Shown here: positions 25,733 to 35,307 of the stretch, one piece after another
Layout of the letters: every line of letters starts with the position of its first letter
Numbering within the stretch: the stretch's first letter is position 1
From: Bremerella sp. TYQ1
GTDB lineage: Bacteria; Planctomycetota; Planctomycetia; Pirellulales; Pirellulaceae
NCBI RefSeq assembly: GCF_020150455.1
Contig: NZ_CP083740.1
Location: forward strand, 5,973,001-6,037,000
DNA: 64,000 bases
Reading direction: 5' to 3'
Made by a program: the position numbers and the translations under genes
The notes under the pieces: generated by a model
What the model saw: the letters and a program-made list of their open reading frames with translations, nothing else
What the model was told of the DNA's origin: nothing
The model's database searches: none

Positions 25733-27598
25733 CTATTCCACCGTCACACTCTTCGCCAAATTCCGCGGCTTGTCGACATCGCAGCCGCGTAGCAGGGCGA
25801 TGTGATAGGCAATGAACTGGAGTGGGATCACCGAAACAATGGGCTGCAGGAATTCTTCAACCGTTGGGATTCGGATAACGTCGTCGGCGTAGTTCTCGAT
25901 TTCGTGGTCGTCCTCGCTGGCAATTGCAATGACGGGACCGCCACGTGCTTTGATTTCCTGCAAGTTGCTCATGACTTTGTCGTAAACGACACCTTGTGGC
26001 ATGATGAAGACGCTAGGCGTGTTCTCGTCGACCAGCGCGATCGGACCATGCTTCAGCTCTGCGGCCGGATACCCTTCGGCGTGGATGTAACTGATTTCCT
26101 TTAGCTTCAATGCGCCTTCCAGTGCCGTCGGAAAATTAAAGTACCGGCCCAGGTACAGGAAGTTATTGGCGGATTGATATTTCTCTGCGATCTTTCGGGC
26201 TTGTTCCTGGGTTGTCAGGGCCTTTCGGACCACGTCCGGCAGAGCCTGCATCGCACGGATGATGCGATACCCTTGATCAAAACTCAAATGATTCAAACGA
26301 CCGAAGTAAAGTCCGAGCATGGCTAAGACGACTAGCTGTGACGTGTAAGCCTTGGTCGAAGCTACGCCTACTTCGGGGCCAGCGTGCAGGTAAATGCCGC
26401 CGTCCGCTTCCTGGGCAATGCTACTGCCGACGACGTTGCAGATGGCCAGGGTAGGATGCCCCTTCCGTTTCATCTCTCGCAAAGCAGCCAGCGTGTCGGC
26501 CGTTTCACCGCTTTGTGTAATTCCGAATACAAGCGTTCGTCGTGGAACCGGCGGATTACGATAGCGAAGCTCGGAAGCATATTCCACTTCCACAGGGATT
26601 CGGGCCATCTCTTCGATTAAGTATTCCCCGACCATCGCTGCATGCCAGCTTGTGCCACAGGCCGTCAGTAAGATGCGGTCGACCCCGCGTAGCTCCTGTG
26701 GCGAAAGACTTAATCCACCAAACACGGCCGTAGCATTGTCGAGGTTCAACCGCCCCCGCATCGCGTTCTCGATGGACTGTGGTTGCTCGAAGATCTCTTT
26801 GAGCATGTAGTGCTCGAAGTCGCCGAGCTCGACATCTCCCGAGGCAATCTCCAGCTTTTCGACGTTATGAGTAACCTCTCCCAAATCGCGGTGGGCGATC
26901 TGGAGCGAGTCTGCTTTGAGCAGGGCAACTTGGTGGTCGGCCAGGTAGACGATTTTGTCGGTATAGCCCACCAGTGGCGAGGCATCGCTGGCAAGGAAAT
27001 GAGCATCTTCCGATACGCCAATCACCAACGGGCTACCCAATCGGGCTGCGATGACCAGATCGGGACGACAACGGAAAAGAATGCCAACCCCGTACGTTCC
27101 TTGTAGCTTGGCAAGGACTTTCTGTACGAGTCCGACCAAAGCTTCATCCGAAGGGACTTTGCCAGGTGCGATAGGTAGCTGTTTGAATCCATCTTCCAGC
27201 ATGAATGCGATCACCTCGGTATCGGTGTCGCTTTTAAATTGATAGCCCTTTTGTTGTAGCTTCGCTTTCAGGGTAGCATAGTTTTCGATCACGCCATTGT
27301 GGACGACGACAACTTCTTCATGAGGGCCAGCGTGAGGGTGGGCATTCGCTTGAGTGGCCGGACCGTGAGTAGCCCAGCGTGTGTGGCCGATTCCGGTTGT
27401 GCCCGACGGCATCTCGTCTGCCAACCGATCCGACAAAGAATCGATACGACCGGCCGTCTTCACGATATGAAACTTCTGCAAGCGATCGATTGCCGCGATG
27501 CCGGCGCTGTCGTAGCCGCGGTACTCCAATCGACGCAAGCCTTCCAACAGGAAGTCTGCGGCTCTGAGTTCTCCAACGTACCCGACAATTCCACACAT
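25733..27598 (-). CDS. glmS: Glutamine--fructose-6-phosphate aminotransferase (isomerizing)
   Basis: A 621-residue enzyme that makes glucosamine-6-phosphate for UDP-GlcNAc. The N-terminus is MCGIVGYVG, with the nucleophile Cys2, followed by LRRLEYRGYDSAGIA and THGPATQANAHPH. The two sugar-isomerase domains carry LTACGTSWHAAMVGEY and ITQSGETADTLAALREMK, and the C-terminus ends in the usual RNLAKSVTVE. The ATG at 27598 is fixed by the need for Cys2 and by AAGGAAAC upstream; a longer frame exists upstream but is not plausible. It is divergent from kdsB. Confidence 0.97.
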   Translation of the reverse strand: MCGIVGYVGELRAADFLLEGLRRLEYRGYDSAGIAAIDRLQKFHIVKTAGRIDSLSDRLADEMPSGTTGIGHTRWATHGPATQANAHPHAGPHEEVVVVHNGVIENYATLKAKLQQKGYQFKSDTDTEVIAFMLEDGFKQLPIAPGKVPSDEALVGLVQKVLAKLQGTYGVGILFRCRPDLVIAARLGSPLVIGVSEDAHFLASDASPLVGYTDKIVYLADHQVALLKADSLQIAHRDLGEVTHNVEKLEIASGDVELGDFEHYMLKEIFEQPQSIENAMRGRLNLDNATAVFGGLSLSPQELRGVDRILLTACGTSWHAAMVGEYLIEEMARIPVEVEYASELRYRNPPVPRRTLVFGITQSGETADTLAALREMKRKGHPTLAICNVVGSSIAQEADGGIYLHAGPEVGVASTKAYTSQLVVLAMLGLYFGRLNHLSFDQGYRIIRAMQALPDVVRKALTTQEQARKIAEKYQSANNFLYLGRYFNFPTALEGALKLKEISYIHAEGYPAAELKHGPIALVDENTPSVFIMPQGVVYDKVMSNLQEIKARGGPVIAIASEDDHEIENYADDVIRIPTVEEFLQPIVSVIPLQFIAYHIALLRGCDVDKPRNLAKSVTVE

Positions 27599-27796
27599 GG
27601 CCCGTTTCCTTCGGCTAGGCGAGATAAATCCGTCTATGCTATCGCTGGCAAGCGTAGCAAAATCGCTGGTTTTCACGAAGATCGATTGAAGATCGGAGCA
27701 GGAACTGGTCTCTGAAATTTGAGGCATAACGCTTATCCTAGAGAGTCGCTAACGTGAGGATCACGCGATATTTCCCCGAATGGAATCAGAAACGCC

Positions 27797-28570
27797 ATGA
27801 AACCTGCTCTGTCACTCGCCCTCAACAGCTTGGTCGTTATTCCGGCGCGACTGCAATCGACTCGATTGCCGCAAAAGCTTTTGTTGGCGGAGACCGGCAA
27901 ACCGCTCATCCAGCATACGTACGAAGCAGCATGTAAGGCCCAGGGAACTAGTGGCGTGATTGTGGCGACCGACCACGAATCGATCCGCGGTGCAGTGGAT
28001 CGTTTCGGTGGAGAGTCGGTGATGACCAGCGAGGCATGTGCTAGCGGCACCGATCGTGTGGCCGAGGTCGCCAAAGCACGTCCAGACGTCGATATTTTCA
28101 TCAATGTCCAGGGAGACGAACCTGAGATTTCTGCCGATGCGATCGAGAAAGTGCGATTCCTGCTGGAAGTGAACCCCGACGTTTCTATGGCGACGTTGGC
28201 AACGCCGATTCGTTCGTTAGAAAAATTACGGGATCCCGCGTGCGTTAAGGTGGTCTGCGGCGAAAACGGCCGAGCTCTCTATTTCAGTCGTAGCCCGATT
28301 CCTTACGTACGTGACGGATACGAGTCCGTCCTGAATGCTCAGCAGCCAGCATTTCTTCAGCATTTGGGCATCTATGCCTACCGTCGCGACTTTCTTTTAA
28401 ACTTGGCCACGGCACCCCCTTCCCCCCTCGAGCAGCTCGAAAAACTGGAACAGCTGCGAGTCTTGGAGATGGGAGAGACCATCTTGGTGGGGACCATCGC
28501 CGAACCAAGCATTGGAATCGACACGCCGGAAGACTATGCGGCGTTTGTCAAAAAGATGTCCAATCGCTAG
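27797..28570 (+). CDS. kdsB: 3-deoxy-manno-octulosonate cytidylyltransferase
   Basis: A 257-residue enzyme that activates Kdo with CTP for lipopolysaccharide core synthesis. Motifs: VVIPARLQSTRLPQKLL at residues 14-30, CASGTDRVAEV near 82, the metal-binding NVQGDEPEI near 100, and the C-terminal IDTPEDYAAF. No clear Shine-Dalgarno site is seen before the ATG. Its presence implies an outer membrane with Kdo-containing lipid A core. It lies 185 bases before pyrG, which makes the CTP it uses. Confidence 0.95.
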   Translation: MKPALSLALNSLVVIPARLQSTRLPQKLLLAETGKPLIQHTYEAACKAQGTSGVIVATDHESIRGAVDRFGGESVMTSEACASGTDRVAEVAKARPDVDIFINVQGDEPEISADAIEKVRFLLEVNPDVSMATLATPIRSLEKLRDPACVKVVCGENGRALYFSRSPIPYVRDGYESVLNAQQPAFLQHLGIYAYRRDFLLNLATAPPSPLEQLEKLEQLRVLEMGETILVGTIAEPSIGIDTPEDYAAFVKKMSNR

Positions 28571-28754
28571 GATAGTGGTTTCACGCTAGCGGCACGATGT
28601 TGGTTTCCATTAGGTCTTGTTTAATTCCCGTTGGCCGGGCATTAAGCGGCTTTAATGGCTTGGATTTTTAAATCCAGAGTCGGTCAAGATAGAGCGTCGC
28701 AGCATGTCCCTCTCTGCTCCGAAGCACGGAAGGTCTCCGGGCCCACTCAACTTC

Positions 28755-30416
28755 ATGGCAAAACATATTTTCGTTACCGGCGGCGTCGTTAGTTCACTCG
28801 GTAAAGGTCTGACCAGTGCGTCGGTCGGGATGCTCCTCGAGCAACGCGGTCTCAAGGTCAAGATGCAGAAGCTTGACCCCTATATCAACGTCGACCCCGG
28901 GACGATGAGCCCTTATCAGCACGGCGAAGTTTACGTGCTTGATGACGGTAGCGAGACCGATCTCGATCTTGGCCACTACGAGCGTTTCACGAACAGTCCT
29001 CTGACGCGCGACTCGAACTACACGACCGGCCAGATTTACATGTCGGTGATCAACAAGGAGCGACGAGGCGAGTTCCTGGGGAAGACGGTTCAAGTCATCC
29101 CTCACATCACCGACGAGATCAAGTCGGCGATTCGAAAGCTGGGTGATGACGACACCGACGTGATCATCACGGAGATTGGTGGCACGGTCGGTGACATCGA
29201 GAGCCAACCGTTTCTGGAAGCCATTCGCCAATTTCCGCAGACCGTTGGCCGCGAAAATTGCTTGTTTATCCACCTGACGCTGGTTCCGTATTTGAAAGCG
29301 GCCGGCGAACTGAAGACCAAGCCAACACAGCACTCGGTCGGCCAGTTGCGAGAAATCGGTATTCAGCCAGATATCTTGATTTGTCGTACCGAACGCAACT
29401 TGAGTCGTGACGATCGAGAGAAGATCGCATTGTTCTGTAATGTGCCGATTGAAGCGGTAATCGAAGAGAAGGATAAGGACTTCTCAATTTACGAAGTACC
29501 GATCAGTTTGCACGACAATAACTTGGACGACCTAATTGCCAGCAAGCTTGGCTTGCCCCAGGTTTCTTCGGTGGACCTGACGCCGTGGCAAGAGATTCTC
29601 CATACGCTCCGCTATCCTGATCATGAAATCAGCATCGCTGTTGTCGGAAAGTATGCTGAGCATAAGGATGCCTACAAGTCGATTTACGAATCGATCGATC
29701 ATGCCGGCATTCATCACAAGTCGCAGATTCGCGTCGGCCGCATTCAAAGCGAAACGCTCGAGACCGAAGGTGCCGAACGAATGTTGGCAGGCTTCGATGG
29801 GATCCTCGTACCAGGTGGCTTCGGCGAGCGTGGTATTGAAGGGAAAGTGGAAGCGGTCCGTTATGCTCGCGAACGTGGCATTCCGTTTCTCGGGATCTGT
29901 CTCGGGATGCAGTGTGCTGCGATTGAGTTTGCCCGAAACGTGGTAAAGTTAGAGGGTGCTCACTCGACAGAATTTGATAAACATACGCCACATCCTGTGA
30001 TTTGCTTGCTGGACGAGCAAAAGAATATCACGGACAAGGGTGGGACGATGCGTCTTGGGACACAACCTTGTTCGCTCGAAGAAGGAACTCATTCTCGCGA
30101 TGCGTATGGCGAAGACGAAATTTCTGAACGTCACCGCCATCGTTACGAGTTCAACAACGTCTATCGGGATCAGTTCCGTAGCAACGGGATGAAATTCGCC
30201 GGGTTGAAGCCGGATAAGTCTCTGGTGGAAATCTTAGAAGTCGAGGATCACCCTTGGTTTGTTGCGGTTCAGTTCCATCCTGAATTTAAGAGCAAGCCGA
30301 TCCAGGCCCATCCATTGTTTGCCGGCTTCGTCGGAGCTGCGATTGCACGGCGTCGACGCGACGCGAAGAAGGAGCTTTCCAGTGAAAGTCCTTCTTCAGA
30401 ACATGCGGACGCTTAG
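28755..30416 (+). CDS. pyrG: CTP synthase
   Basis: A 553-residue enzyme that aminates UTP to CTP with glutamine. The N-terminal synthetase domain starts [21 protein letters not shown]. The C-terminal class I amidotransferase domain has the catalytic Cys in [18 protein letters not shown] (about residue 387) and the His/Glu pair in VQFHPEF near residue 523. The ATG at 28755 gives the standard N-terminus. A palindrome TGGATTT-TT-AAATCCA at 28661-28676 lies upstream and could be a regulatory hairpin. The DUF1844 gene follows 78 bases later. Confidence 0.97.
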   Translation: MAKHIFVTGGVVSSLGKGLTSASVGMLLEQRGLKVKMQKLDPYINVDPGTMSPYQHGEVYVLDDGSETDLDLGHYERFTNSPLTRDSNYTTGQIYMSVINKERRGEFLGKTVQVIPHITDEIKSAIRKLGDDDTDVIITEIGGTVGDIESQPFLEAIRQFPQTVGRENCLFIHLTLVPYLKAAGELKTKPTQHSVGQLREIGIQPDILICRTERNLSRDDREKIALFCNVPIEAVIEEKDKDFSIYEVPISLHDNNLDDLIASKLGLPQVSSVDLTPWQEILHTLRYPDHEISIAVVGKYAEHKDAYKSIYESIDHAGIHHKSQIRVGRIQSETLETEGAERMLAGFDGILVPGGFGERGIEGKVEAVRYARERGIPFLGICLGMQCAAIEFARNVVKLEGAHSTEFDKHTPHPVICLLDEQKNITDKGGTMRLGTQPCSLEEGTHSRDAYGEDEISERHRHRYEFNNVYRDQFRSNGMKFAGLKPDKSLVEILEVEDHPWFVAVQFHPEFKSKPIQAHPLFAGFVGAAIARRRRDAKKELSSESPSSEHADA

Positions 30417-30494
30417 TCCTTCGGAGCGAATAAATTGGCATGTTTGCCTCGCTCAGGCTTCGGTATTTGGCAAGATCAGACGGGAGGTGCAGCG

Positions 30495-30905
30495 ATGAGT
30501 GACGAGCAAGATCCAGACAAGAAGATCATTGTCGACAGCGATTGGAAGGAGCAGGTCCGGCAAGAGCGGGAAAAACTGAAGGGAGACGATTCCCCCGAGG
30601 TTTCCGAGCAGTCGCCGAGCTCCGACACAGTGGAAACTGCTCCTGCGGGGGCAGGACAATTTCCTCCGGCGGACTTCATGCTTCTCATTTCCATGCTCGC
30701 GACTCAGGCGTTTTCCGCAATGGGACAAATCCCTGATCCTGCGACAGGAAAAGCGGAGAAGCACCCTGAAGTTGCCAAGCACATGATTGATCTGTTGGCC
30801 GTGCTGGAAGAGAAGACGAAAGGGAATCTGGATCCACAAGAGAATGCCGCGTTGGAAAGCGTGTTGCACCAACTGCGTATGGCGTTTGTCGCCGTTGGAA
30901 AATAG
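30495..30905 (+). CDS. DUF1844 domain-containing protein
   Basis: A 136-residue protein with an acidic N-terminal half and the DUF1844 segment FMLLISMLATQAFSAMGQI at about residues 61-79, followed by HMIDLLAVLEEKTKGNL. The family is found next to translation and nucleotide genes in several phyla and has no known activity. GGGAGGTG precedes the ATG at 30495. It ends with a hairpin terminator and may be co-transcribed with pyrG. Confidence 0.87.
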   Translation: MSDEQDPDKKIIVDSDWKEQVRQEREKLKGDDSPEVSEQSPSSDTVETAPAGAGQFPPADFMLLISMLATQAFSAMGQIPDPATGKAEKHPEVAKHMIDLLAVLEEKTKGNLDPQENAALESVLHQLRMAFVAVGK

Positions 30906-30930
30906 GTTTCCACTTTTAAAGTGCCATAAG

Positions 30931-30967
30931 AAAAGCCAAGCAATCACTCGCTTGGCTTTTGGTTTTT
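30931..30967. terminator. Bidirectional Rho-independent terminator
   Basis: AAAGCCAAG (30932-30940) and CTTGGCTTT (30951-30959) are exact complements with a 10-base loop. A runs lie on the left and T runs on the right, so it can end both the DUF1844 transcript and the minus-strand lipoprotein transcript. Confidence 0.85.
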
Positions 30968-30984
30968 CTTGAGATGGGACTTGG

Positions 30985-31116
30985 TTATTTCGGCGCTTCC
31001 GGTGCCGAGGTCATGTCCGGGTTGGTTGTGTCGGGGTTTTCCGGCGCCTTGGATTCCCCGCAGCCAACAAGTGCCGCACTGGCGAGAAGAAGAAACGCTA
31101 GGATTAATTGACGCAT
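30985..31116 (-). CDS. Tiny predicted lipoprotein (43 residues)
   Basis: Reading the minus strand from ATG at 31116 to TAA at 30985-30987 gives 43 residues. The first 19 form a lipoprotein signal (MRQLILAFLLLASAALVGC, lipobox LVGC) and the mature part is a Pro/Asp/Glu-rich tail of about 25 residues with PDTTNPD and SAPEAPK. It lies 32 bases downstream of DUF1559 copy D in the same direction, which repeats the DUF1559-then-lipoprotein order seen at 21-25 kb. It has no known family. Confidence 0.78.
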   Translation of the reverse strand: MRQLILAFLLLASAALVGCGESKAPENPDTTNPDMTSAPEAPK

Positions 31117-31148
31117 GTTAAATCATATCCTTGGTGGAGTGTTGTTGA

Positions 31149-32216
31149 TTAGTTATCCAGGCTGGCAATTACGCCGTCAGCAAGGCCGTTCATGCCGAGC
31201 CAGTTCCAGTAGGTGATTCCTTCGGTGACGCGACTTACGGAGGCGTCCCCCATGAGGCACATGACAACGCCGGGATGCATGCTGCTGGGGCCTTGCCAGT
31301 CGTTGTTGATGTTTCGATACGAAATGTACGACGGCGTAAAGTGATGCGGCACATTATCCGATGGGCTACGGAACCAGCCATCAGCGGTGACAGCATTTCC
31401 TTCAGGATCGCTGTAAGGTGCACGCCGGCTGAATCCGTACGACCCCGTGAATACATAGGCAGGGCGAATAACCGCTTCGGTCGAAGCATTGCGACGAATT
31501 CCGGTACCTGCTTTCCAGCGGTCGCCGCCTGACTTGAACCCTGTGGCATTCGCTTCTGCGACCATGATCGTGTTAGAGGTCCCGTCCAGGAAGTTGGCAA
31601 GATCAATTCGATTGCCAATCGTGAACGCGCCGTTCCAACTTCTAGATTGGCTTTCCGACGGCAGGCCTGGAACACCGTGAGAATTGGTGAATGTGTCGGC
31701 ACTAATGCTCGCATTCTGCCACCAGTGATAGCCTTCGGAGGCTGCGTAATTGGTCACGGATACGCCACCGGTCTGACTCGTATCGCGAAAATCTCCATCG
31801 GATGGGCAGCGGAGCACTGAAGCGACCGGGGCTCCTTGAAGGTTGCCCAGTCCGCCTGGCAAAGTTTGGTTCCAGGCCGGTGCTCCGAAATTGAACTGGT
31901 CGTGAAGTGATCCTTGTTCCAACTGCGGAAGGATTAGAGAGATCCAAGTGTAATGGCGAGCCGCTTGAGGGTTCCCGCTTCCGTTTCCAAGAATGGCAAG
32001 TGGCGGCATAACGTTGAACGTGTCGTGGTAGTTGTGCAAAGCCAGTCCAAGTTGCTTCAGATTGTTAATGCACTCCGTTCGGCGAGCCGCTTCGCGCGCT
32101 TGCTGCACTGCCGGCAGGAGCAAAGCGACAAGGACTCCGATGATGGCAATCACAACTAAGAGCTCGACAAGAGTAAATCCGCGCAGGCCGCGGCCCCGGT
32201 GAAGTGGAATAGGCAT
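31149..32216 (-). CDS. DUF1559 domain protein with prepilin-type N-terminus (copy D)
   Basis: A 355-residue paralogue. The signal is [18 protein letters not shown], then [19 protein letters not shown]. The C-terminal motif is [18 protein letters not shown]. The ATG at 32216 is used because GGAG lies a few bases upstream and an earlier ATG would add 33 polar residues. It has its own sigma-70-like promoter and no 38-bp element, so it is probably under different control from copies A-C. Confidence 0.91.
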   Translation of the reverse strand: MPIPLHRGRGLRGFTLVELLVVIAIIGVLVALLLPAVQQAREAARRTECINNLKQLGLALHNYHDTFNVMPPLAILGNGSGNPQAARHYTWISLILPQLEQGSLHDQFNFGAPAWNQTLPGGLGNLQGAPVASVLRCPSDGDFRDTSQTGGVSVTNYAASEGYHWWQNASISADTFTNSHGVPGLPSESQSRSWNGAFTIGNRIDLANFLDGTSNTIMVAEANATGFKSGGDRWKAGTGIRRNASTEAVIRPAYVFTGSYGFSRRAPYSDPEGNAVTADGWFRSPSDNVPHHFTPSYISYRNINNDWQGPSSMHPGVVMCLMGDASVSRVTEGITYWNWLGMNGLADGVIASLDN

Positions 32217-32313
32217 GGGGGCTCCATTCGATTTGAAAAGGGAAGGAATAAGGAGGTCTTGGCACTGGGAAGGTGCTGAGTGGTCACTGCCTGGAGAGGG
32301 GCATGAAGTGCTC

Positions 32314-32343
32314 AATATAGGTAGAAAACTGACAGGAGTGCAA
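32314..32343 (-). promoter_or_regulatory. Predicted promoter of DUF1559 copy D
   Basis: On the minus strand TTGCAC (complement of 32338-32343), an 18-base spacer and TATATT (complement of 32314-32319). This gives a leader of about 90 bases before the chosen start. Confidence 0.6.
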
Positions 32344-32397
32344 GTATTTATTTTTGTGTAACGCGAAAATTAAATGAATCGGCCCTGGGTGAGCGCA

Positions 32398-32442
32398 CAA
32401 AAAAAGCCCCGCGGTTGAGTGGACTATTCTCAACCGCGGGGC
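32398..32442 (-). terminator. Rho-independent terminator after mraZ
   Basis: GCCCCGCGGTTGAG (32406-32419) and CTCAACCGCGGGGC (32429-32442) form a perfect 14-bp stem with a nine-base loop. On the minus strand it ends in seven T. It closes the transcript about 155 bases after the mraZ stop, so mraZ has no downstream operon genes. Confidence 0.92.
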
Positions 32443-32595
32443 CGTCGTTTGCTGGGGAATTTAAAGGTAGGCATCCATGCCTGAAAGGCCATCCCTGGTA
32501 TCTTGTGATTGATCCGAGTCGTTACGGAACAAAACAGGGTTTAACGACGTTCGATCCAATTCCCTAGCAAACAAGTGACTTCATTTGATTTGTTG

Positions 32596-33078
32596 TTAGC
32601 CGCTGAGTTGATCCAGTAGCGATCGGAACTCCGGCATCTTTTCTTCGAGATTGCTAAGCCACGCTTCTGGCTTCCAGATTTCGACACACACAGCGGCCCC
32701 GACGAGTAAGACTTCTTCGCCCGCTTCGACCCCTAAGAATTCCCGAAATCCCTCCGGTATCAGCAATCTCCCTTTTCCTGCGAGTGCAACATTGCGTTGA
32801 CGTGTGGAAAGCAATCGACCTAACAGTTGGACATCCGCAATTCGGTTTTCCAGCTTTCCCGCCGCGATCTTGGCGTGAACCAGGTTTACTCCGGCGTCCA
32901 GCTTTCCTTGCCATTGCGGTCCGTTCCATAAGCTCAAGCAGCCCGGTCGCTCCTTGACCAGGATCAGGTCGTCCCCCTTCGGCGCGATCAGATCGGTTAT
33001 CTGCGTAGGAATTGACAACCGGAACCGGTCGTCCAGCGTACGGCTGTATTCCCCCAGGATGAACTCGTCCGACCCCAT
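32596..33078 (-). CDS. mraZ: Transcriptional regulator MraZ
   Basis: A 160-residue protein with two SpoVT/AbrB-type half-domains: EYSRTLDDRFRLSIPTQI near the start and LAGKGRLLIPEGFREFLGV near residue 100. MraZ normally opens the division and cell-wall cluster, binds its own promoter and represses it. Here it is alone, with its own terminator and no rsmH or fts genes, which fits planctomycetes that lack ftsZ and much of the classical division cluster. The ATG at 33078 is fixed by an in-frame stop just upstream; no ribosome-binding site is at normal distance. Two palindromic sites lie upstream. Confidence 0.9.
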   Translation of the reverse strand: MGSDEFILGEYSRTLDDRFRLSIPTQITDLIAPKGDDLILVKERPGCLSLWNGPQWQGKLDAGVNLVHAKIAAGKLENRIADVQLLGRLLSTRQRNVALAGKGRLLIPEGFREFLGVEAGEEVLLVGAAVCVEIWKPEAWLSNLEEKMPEFRSLLDQLSG

Positions 33079-33119
33079 GCGTTTTCGTTTTCAATCAGGA
33101 AAACCTCCAAACGCCCTTT

Positions 33120-33136
33120 TGGGTTAGTTTCCCACA
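33120..33136. promoter_or_regulatory. Candidate MraZ box, proximal copy
   Basis: On the minus strand the site reads TGTGGGAAACTAACCCA: TGGGN, five bases, NCCCA. The known MraZ box is a row of TGGGN repeats five bases apart; here the second half is inverted. It lies 42-58 bases before the mraZ start. Confidence 0.6.
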
Positions 33137-33160
33137 TCACTGATGAGTTTATGTCCTCTG

Positions 33161-33177
33161 TGGGTCAAATTCCCACA
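33161..33177. promoter_or_regulatory. Candidate MraZ box, distal copy
   Basis: On the minus strand TGTGGGAATTTGACCCA, equal to the proximal copy at 14 of 17 positions. The two copies start 41 bp apart, close to four helical turns, which would put them on the same face of the DNA. Confidence 0.6.
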
Positions 33178-33412
33178 GCAAAGAGTTTACCTGGCGTCGC
33201 CTGTTTGGCAACCATTCTTGAGTGAAAATTGGCAATTCTTTCCGGATATGACGATTTCCTCCGCGTTTCTTCATCTGGCTTCTTCAAAAAACTGAACTGG
33301 AACGGAATTCCGGGATTGGGTAACTTTCCCACACGATGGCCTCGAAAGCCTGCTGGATAGGGAGATCGAGCGGCGAGGCAACCAAGGCACTAGAGCGGTT
33401 GGAATACGCAAC
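33178..33412. other. Remainder of the mraZ/FabF-like intergenic stretch
   Basis: With the two sites above this is a 334-base gene-less region between divergent genes. It must hold the promoter of the FabF-like gene. I could not assign boxes or see a coding frame. Confidence 0.35.
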
Positions 33413-34693
33413 GTGACCAAAGAAGACGCGAAAGATCCGGTAGTCATTACCGGAATCGGATTGATCACGTCGGTCGGAAAGGACCGAGAGTCGACCTGGT
33501 CGTCGATTCAGCGCGGAACGTGCGGAATTCGCCGAATGACGGGAATCGCTCCGATCGAAGACAATCTGGTTCTGGGGGCCCCAGTCGACTTGCCCGAAGG
33601 GCTCGAGCCTCGACTGAAGATTCTTACACTCAATGAAATTGCTGCGGCTGAAGCACTCGAAGACGCCAAAGTCGATTTCGGAAGCATTGACCGAACTCGA
33701 TTCGGATGTGCCGTCAGTGCCGGGATGGGAGATGCCCGTTCTATCTTCGATGTCGTCGACCTCCCCGGAGCAACATGGCCGGTTGCTGGAGGTATTCCAC
33801 ACGAACAATTCTTTCCCTGCACACCGTCGTATCATGTGGCCCATCAGTTCGGACTGGAAGGTCCGCGATTGTCCCATTCGACCGCGTGTGCGAGCGGCTT
33901 GGTGGAACTAGGCTGTGCGGTGCGAGCGATTCGTGATCGGCAGTGCGATATTGCCCTGGCCGGCAGTGCCGAAGCGATCGATCCGCTGTTTGTCGCTGGA
34001 TTCCGCAAGATGCGAGTCTTGTCGGACGATGCTGACCCGGTCCGTGCGTGTCGCCCATTCGACAAGACTAGAAGCGGCTTTGTCATCGGTGAGGGCTCGG
34101 CAATGTTCGTTGTCGAGCGACTCAGTCATGCCTTAGCTCGCGGCGCGAAGATCTATTCCGAAGTGCTCGGCTGTCGCATGTTGGCGGAAGCGCATCATGT
34201 TACCGGCATCGATATGAAGAGCGATGCCTTGGAACGCTTGCTGCGAATTACGCTGAAGTCCAGCGATCTCGGACCGCGCGACGTTGACTATATCAACTGC
34301 CACGGCACTGGAACGCAGCAGAACGATGTGAATGAGGCTCGCGGAATTCGAGCCGCGTTTGGACCGTTTACTAACCGGCTTTGTGCCAGCAGTATCAAGT
34401 CGATGGTAGGGCATTCGCTGAACGCCTCAGGCAGTATCGAGTTGGCCATGACGGCACTGGCTCTGCGTGACGGATTTGTTCCCCCGACGTCCAATCTTCG
34501 CAGTATCGATCCCGAAGTTGATATGGACTGCGTGCCATTGGTAGGTCGAGAGCTCAAGATTCAGCATGCATTGAAGCTGTCTGTTGCCTTTGGCGGGCAT
34601 TTGGTGGCGGTAGCACTTCGTCGCTGGAATGACTCGCAATCAGGATTCGCGTATCCCGAACGCCGATCGGACGATGTTCGCCGAGCTGCCTAA
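33413..34693 (+). CDS. Beta-ketoacyl-ACP synthase family protein (FabF-like)
   Basis: A 426-residue condensing enzyme. The thiolase fold has the nucleophile Cys in STACASGLVELG (about residue 162), the first His in CHGTGTQQND near residue 302, and the second in MVGHSLNASGSIEL near 338. These three residues support a working elongating synthase. The start is a GTG at 33413; the family pattern VVITGIGLITSVG begins at residue 10. It has no acyl carrier protein or other fatty-acid gene beside it, so it may serve a special lipid or polyketide rather than bulk synthesis; this is inference. Confidence 0.9.
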   Translation: MTKEDAKDPVVITGIGLITSVGKDRESTWSSIQRGTCGIRRMTGIAPIEDNLVLGAPVDLPEGLEPRLKILTLNEIAAAEALEDAKVDFGSIDRTRFGCAVSAGMGDARSIFDVVDLPGATWPVAGGIPHEQFFPCTPSYHVAHQFGLEGPRLSHSTACASGLVELGCAVRAIRDRQCDIALAGSAEAIDPLFVAGFRKMRVLSDDADPVRACRPFDKTRSGFVIGEGSAMFVVERLSHALARGAKIYSEVLGCRMLAEAHHVTGIDMKSDALERLLRITLKSSDLGPRDVDYINCHGTGTQQNDVNEARGIRAAFGPFTNRLCASSIKSMVGHSLNASGSIELAMTALALRDGFVPPTSNLRSIDPEVDMDCVPLVGRELKIQHALKLSVAFGGHLVAVALRRWNDSQSGFAYPERRSDDVRRAA

Positions 34694-34805
34694 GAAAGTA
34701 ATTTCTAGTGGGAAGTTCTGGGTAGCTTCTGCTGAATTCGCCAATTGGCCATGTTAAGATGTAAGGGATTGAAACGGACGATCCCTACTGGTTGGCAAGA
34801 TCTTC

Positions 34806-35078
34806 ATGGCTGAATTCAAGCTTCCCCCGCTAAAAAAGTCGAAAGCAGGGCAGGGGCCCAAGCTCACCGATACGGGGCTATTAACCAAGCGTATCGTGAA
34901 GCAGGTCGAATCGTATCTGCCGATCATTTTGAACCGGCTGAAAGCAGGCCAGGATTTTGAGAAGGTAATTCGAGAGATCGCCCAGCATTCCGGTGTCGAG
35001 CCAGACATGGTGGCCAAATACGTTCAGGCCGTCATCAAGGCTGGATCATCACAGCCCTCTTCTTCGTCGATCTTCTAG
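34806..35078 (+). CDS. Small hypothetical protein
   Basis: A 90-residue basic protein that I do not recognise. The N-terminus is Lys/Pro-rich (FKLPPLKKSKAGQGP). Residues 24-80 look helical (RIVKQVESYLPIILNRLKAG, then VIREIAQHSGVEPDMVAKYV), possibly a small DNA- or RNA-binding helical domain. The C-terminus is Ser-rich. It follows the FabF-like gene by 112 bases and ends with a terminator. Confidence 0.65.
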   Translation: MAEFKLPPLKKSKAGQGPKLTDTGLLTKRIVKQVESYLPIILNRLKAGQDFEKVIREIAQHSGVEPDMVAKYVQAVIKAGSSQPSSSSIF

Positions 35079-35087
35079 CAGCGCACG

Positions 35088-35123
35088 AAAAAAGGGTCTG
35101 CGATTTCTCGCAAACCCTTTTTA
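35088..35123 (+). terminator. Rho-independent terminator
   Basis: GGGTCTGCGA (35094-35103) pairs with TCGCAAACCC (35108-35117) with one mismatch, flanked by A and T runs. It ends the small hypothetical gene and lies just past the 3' end of the convergent tRNA gene, whose transcript it may also end. Confidence 0.8.
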
Positions 35124-35129
35124 CTTAAG

Positions 35130-35214
<85 letters not shown>

Positions 35215-35307
35215 ACAATTTTGGCTTTCTGCCAAACAAAGCAGTCTACGCAAAACCCTTGAAAGGTCAAGTGGGGGACACATTTGCCCCCATGAAGTTC
35301 GCGTAAA

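Noticed and set aside
27599..27796. A glmS ribozyme or other riboswitch before glmS
   Set aside because: The 198-base gap shows no recognisable ribozyme core and no strong conserved fold.
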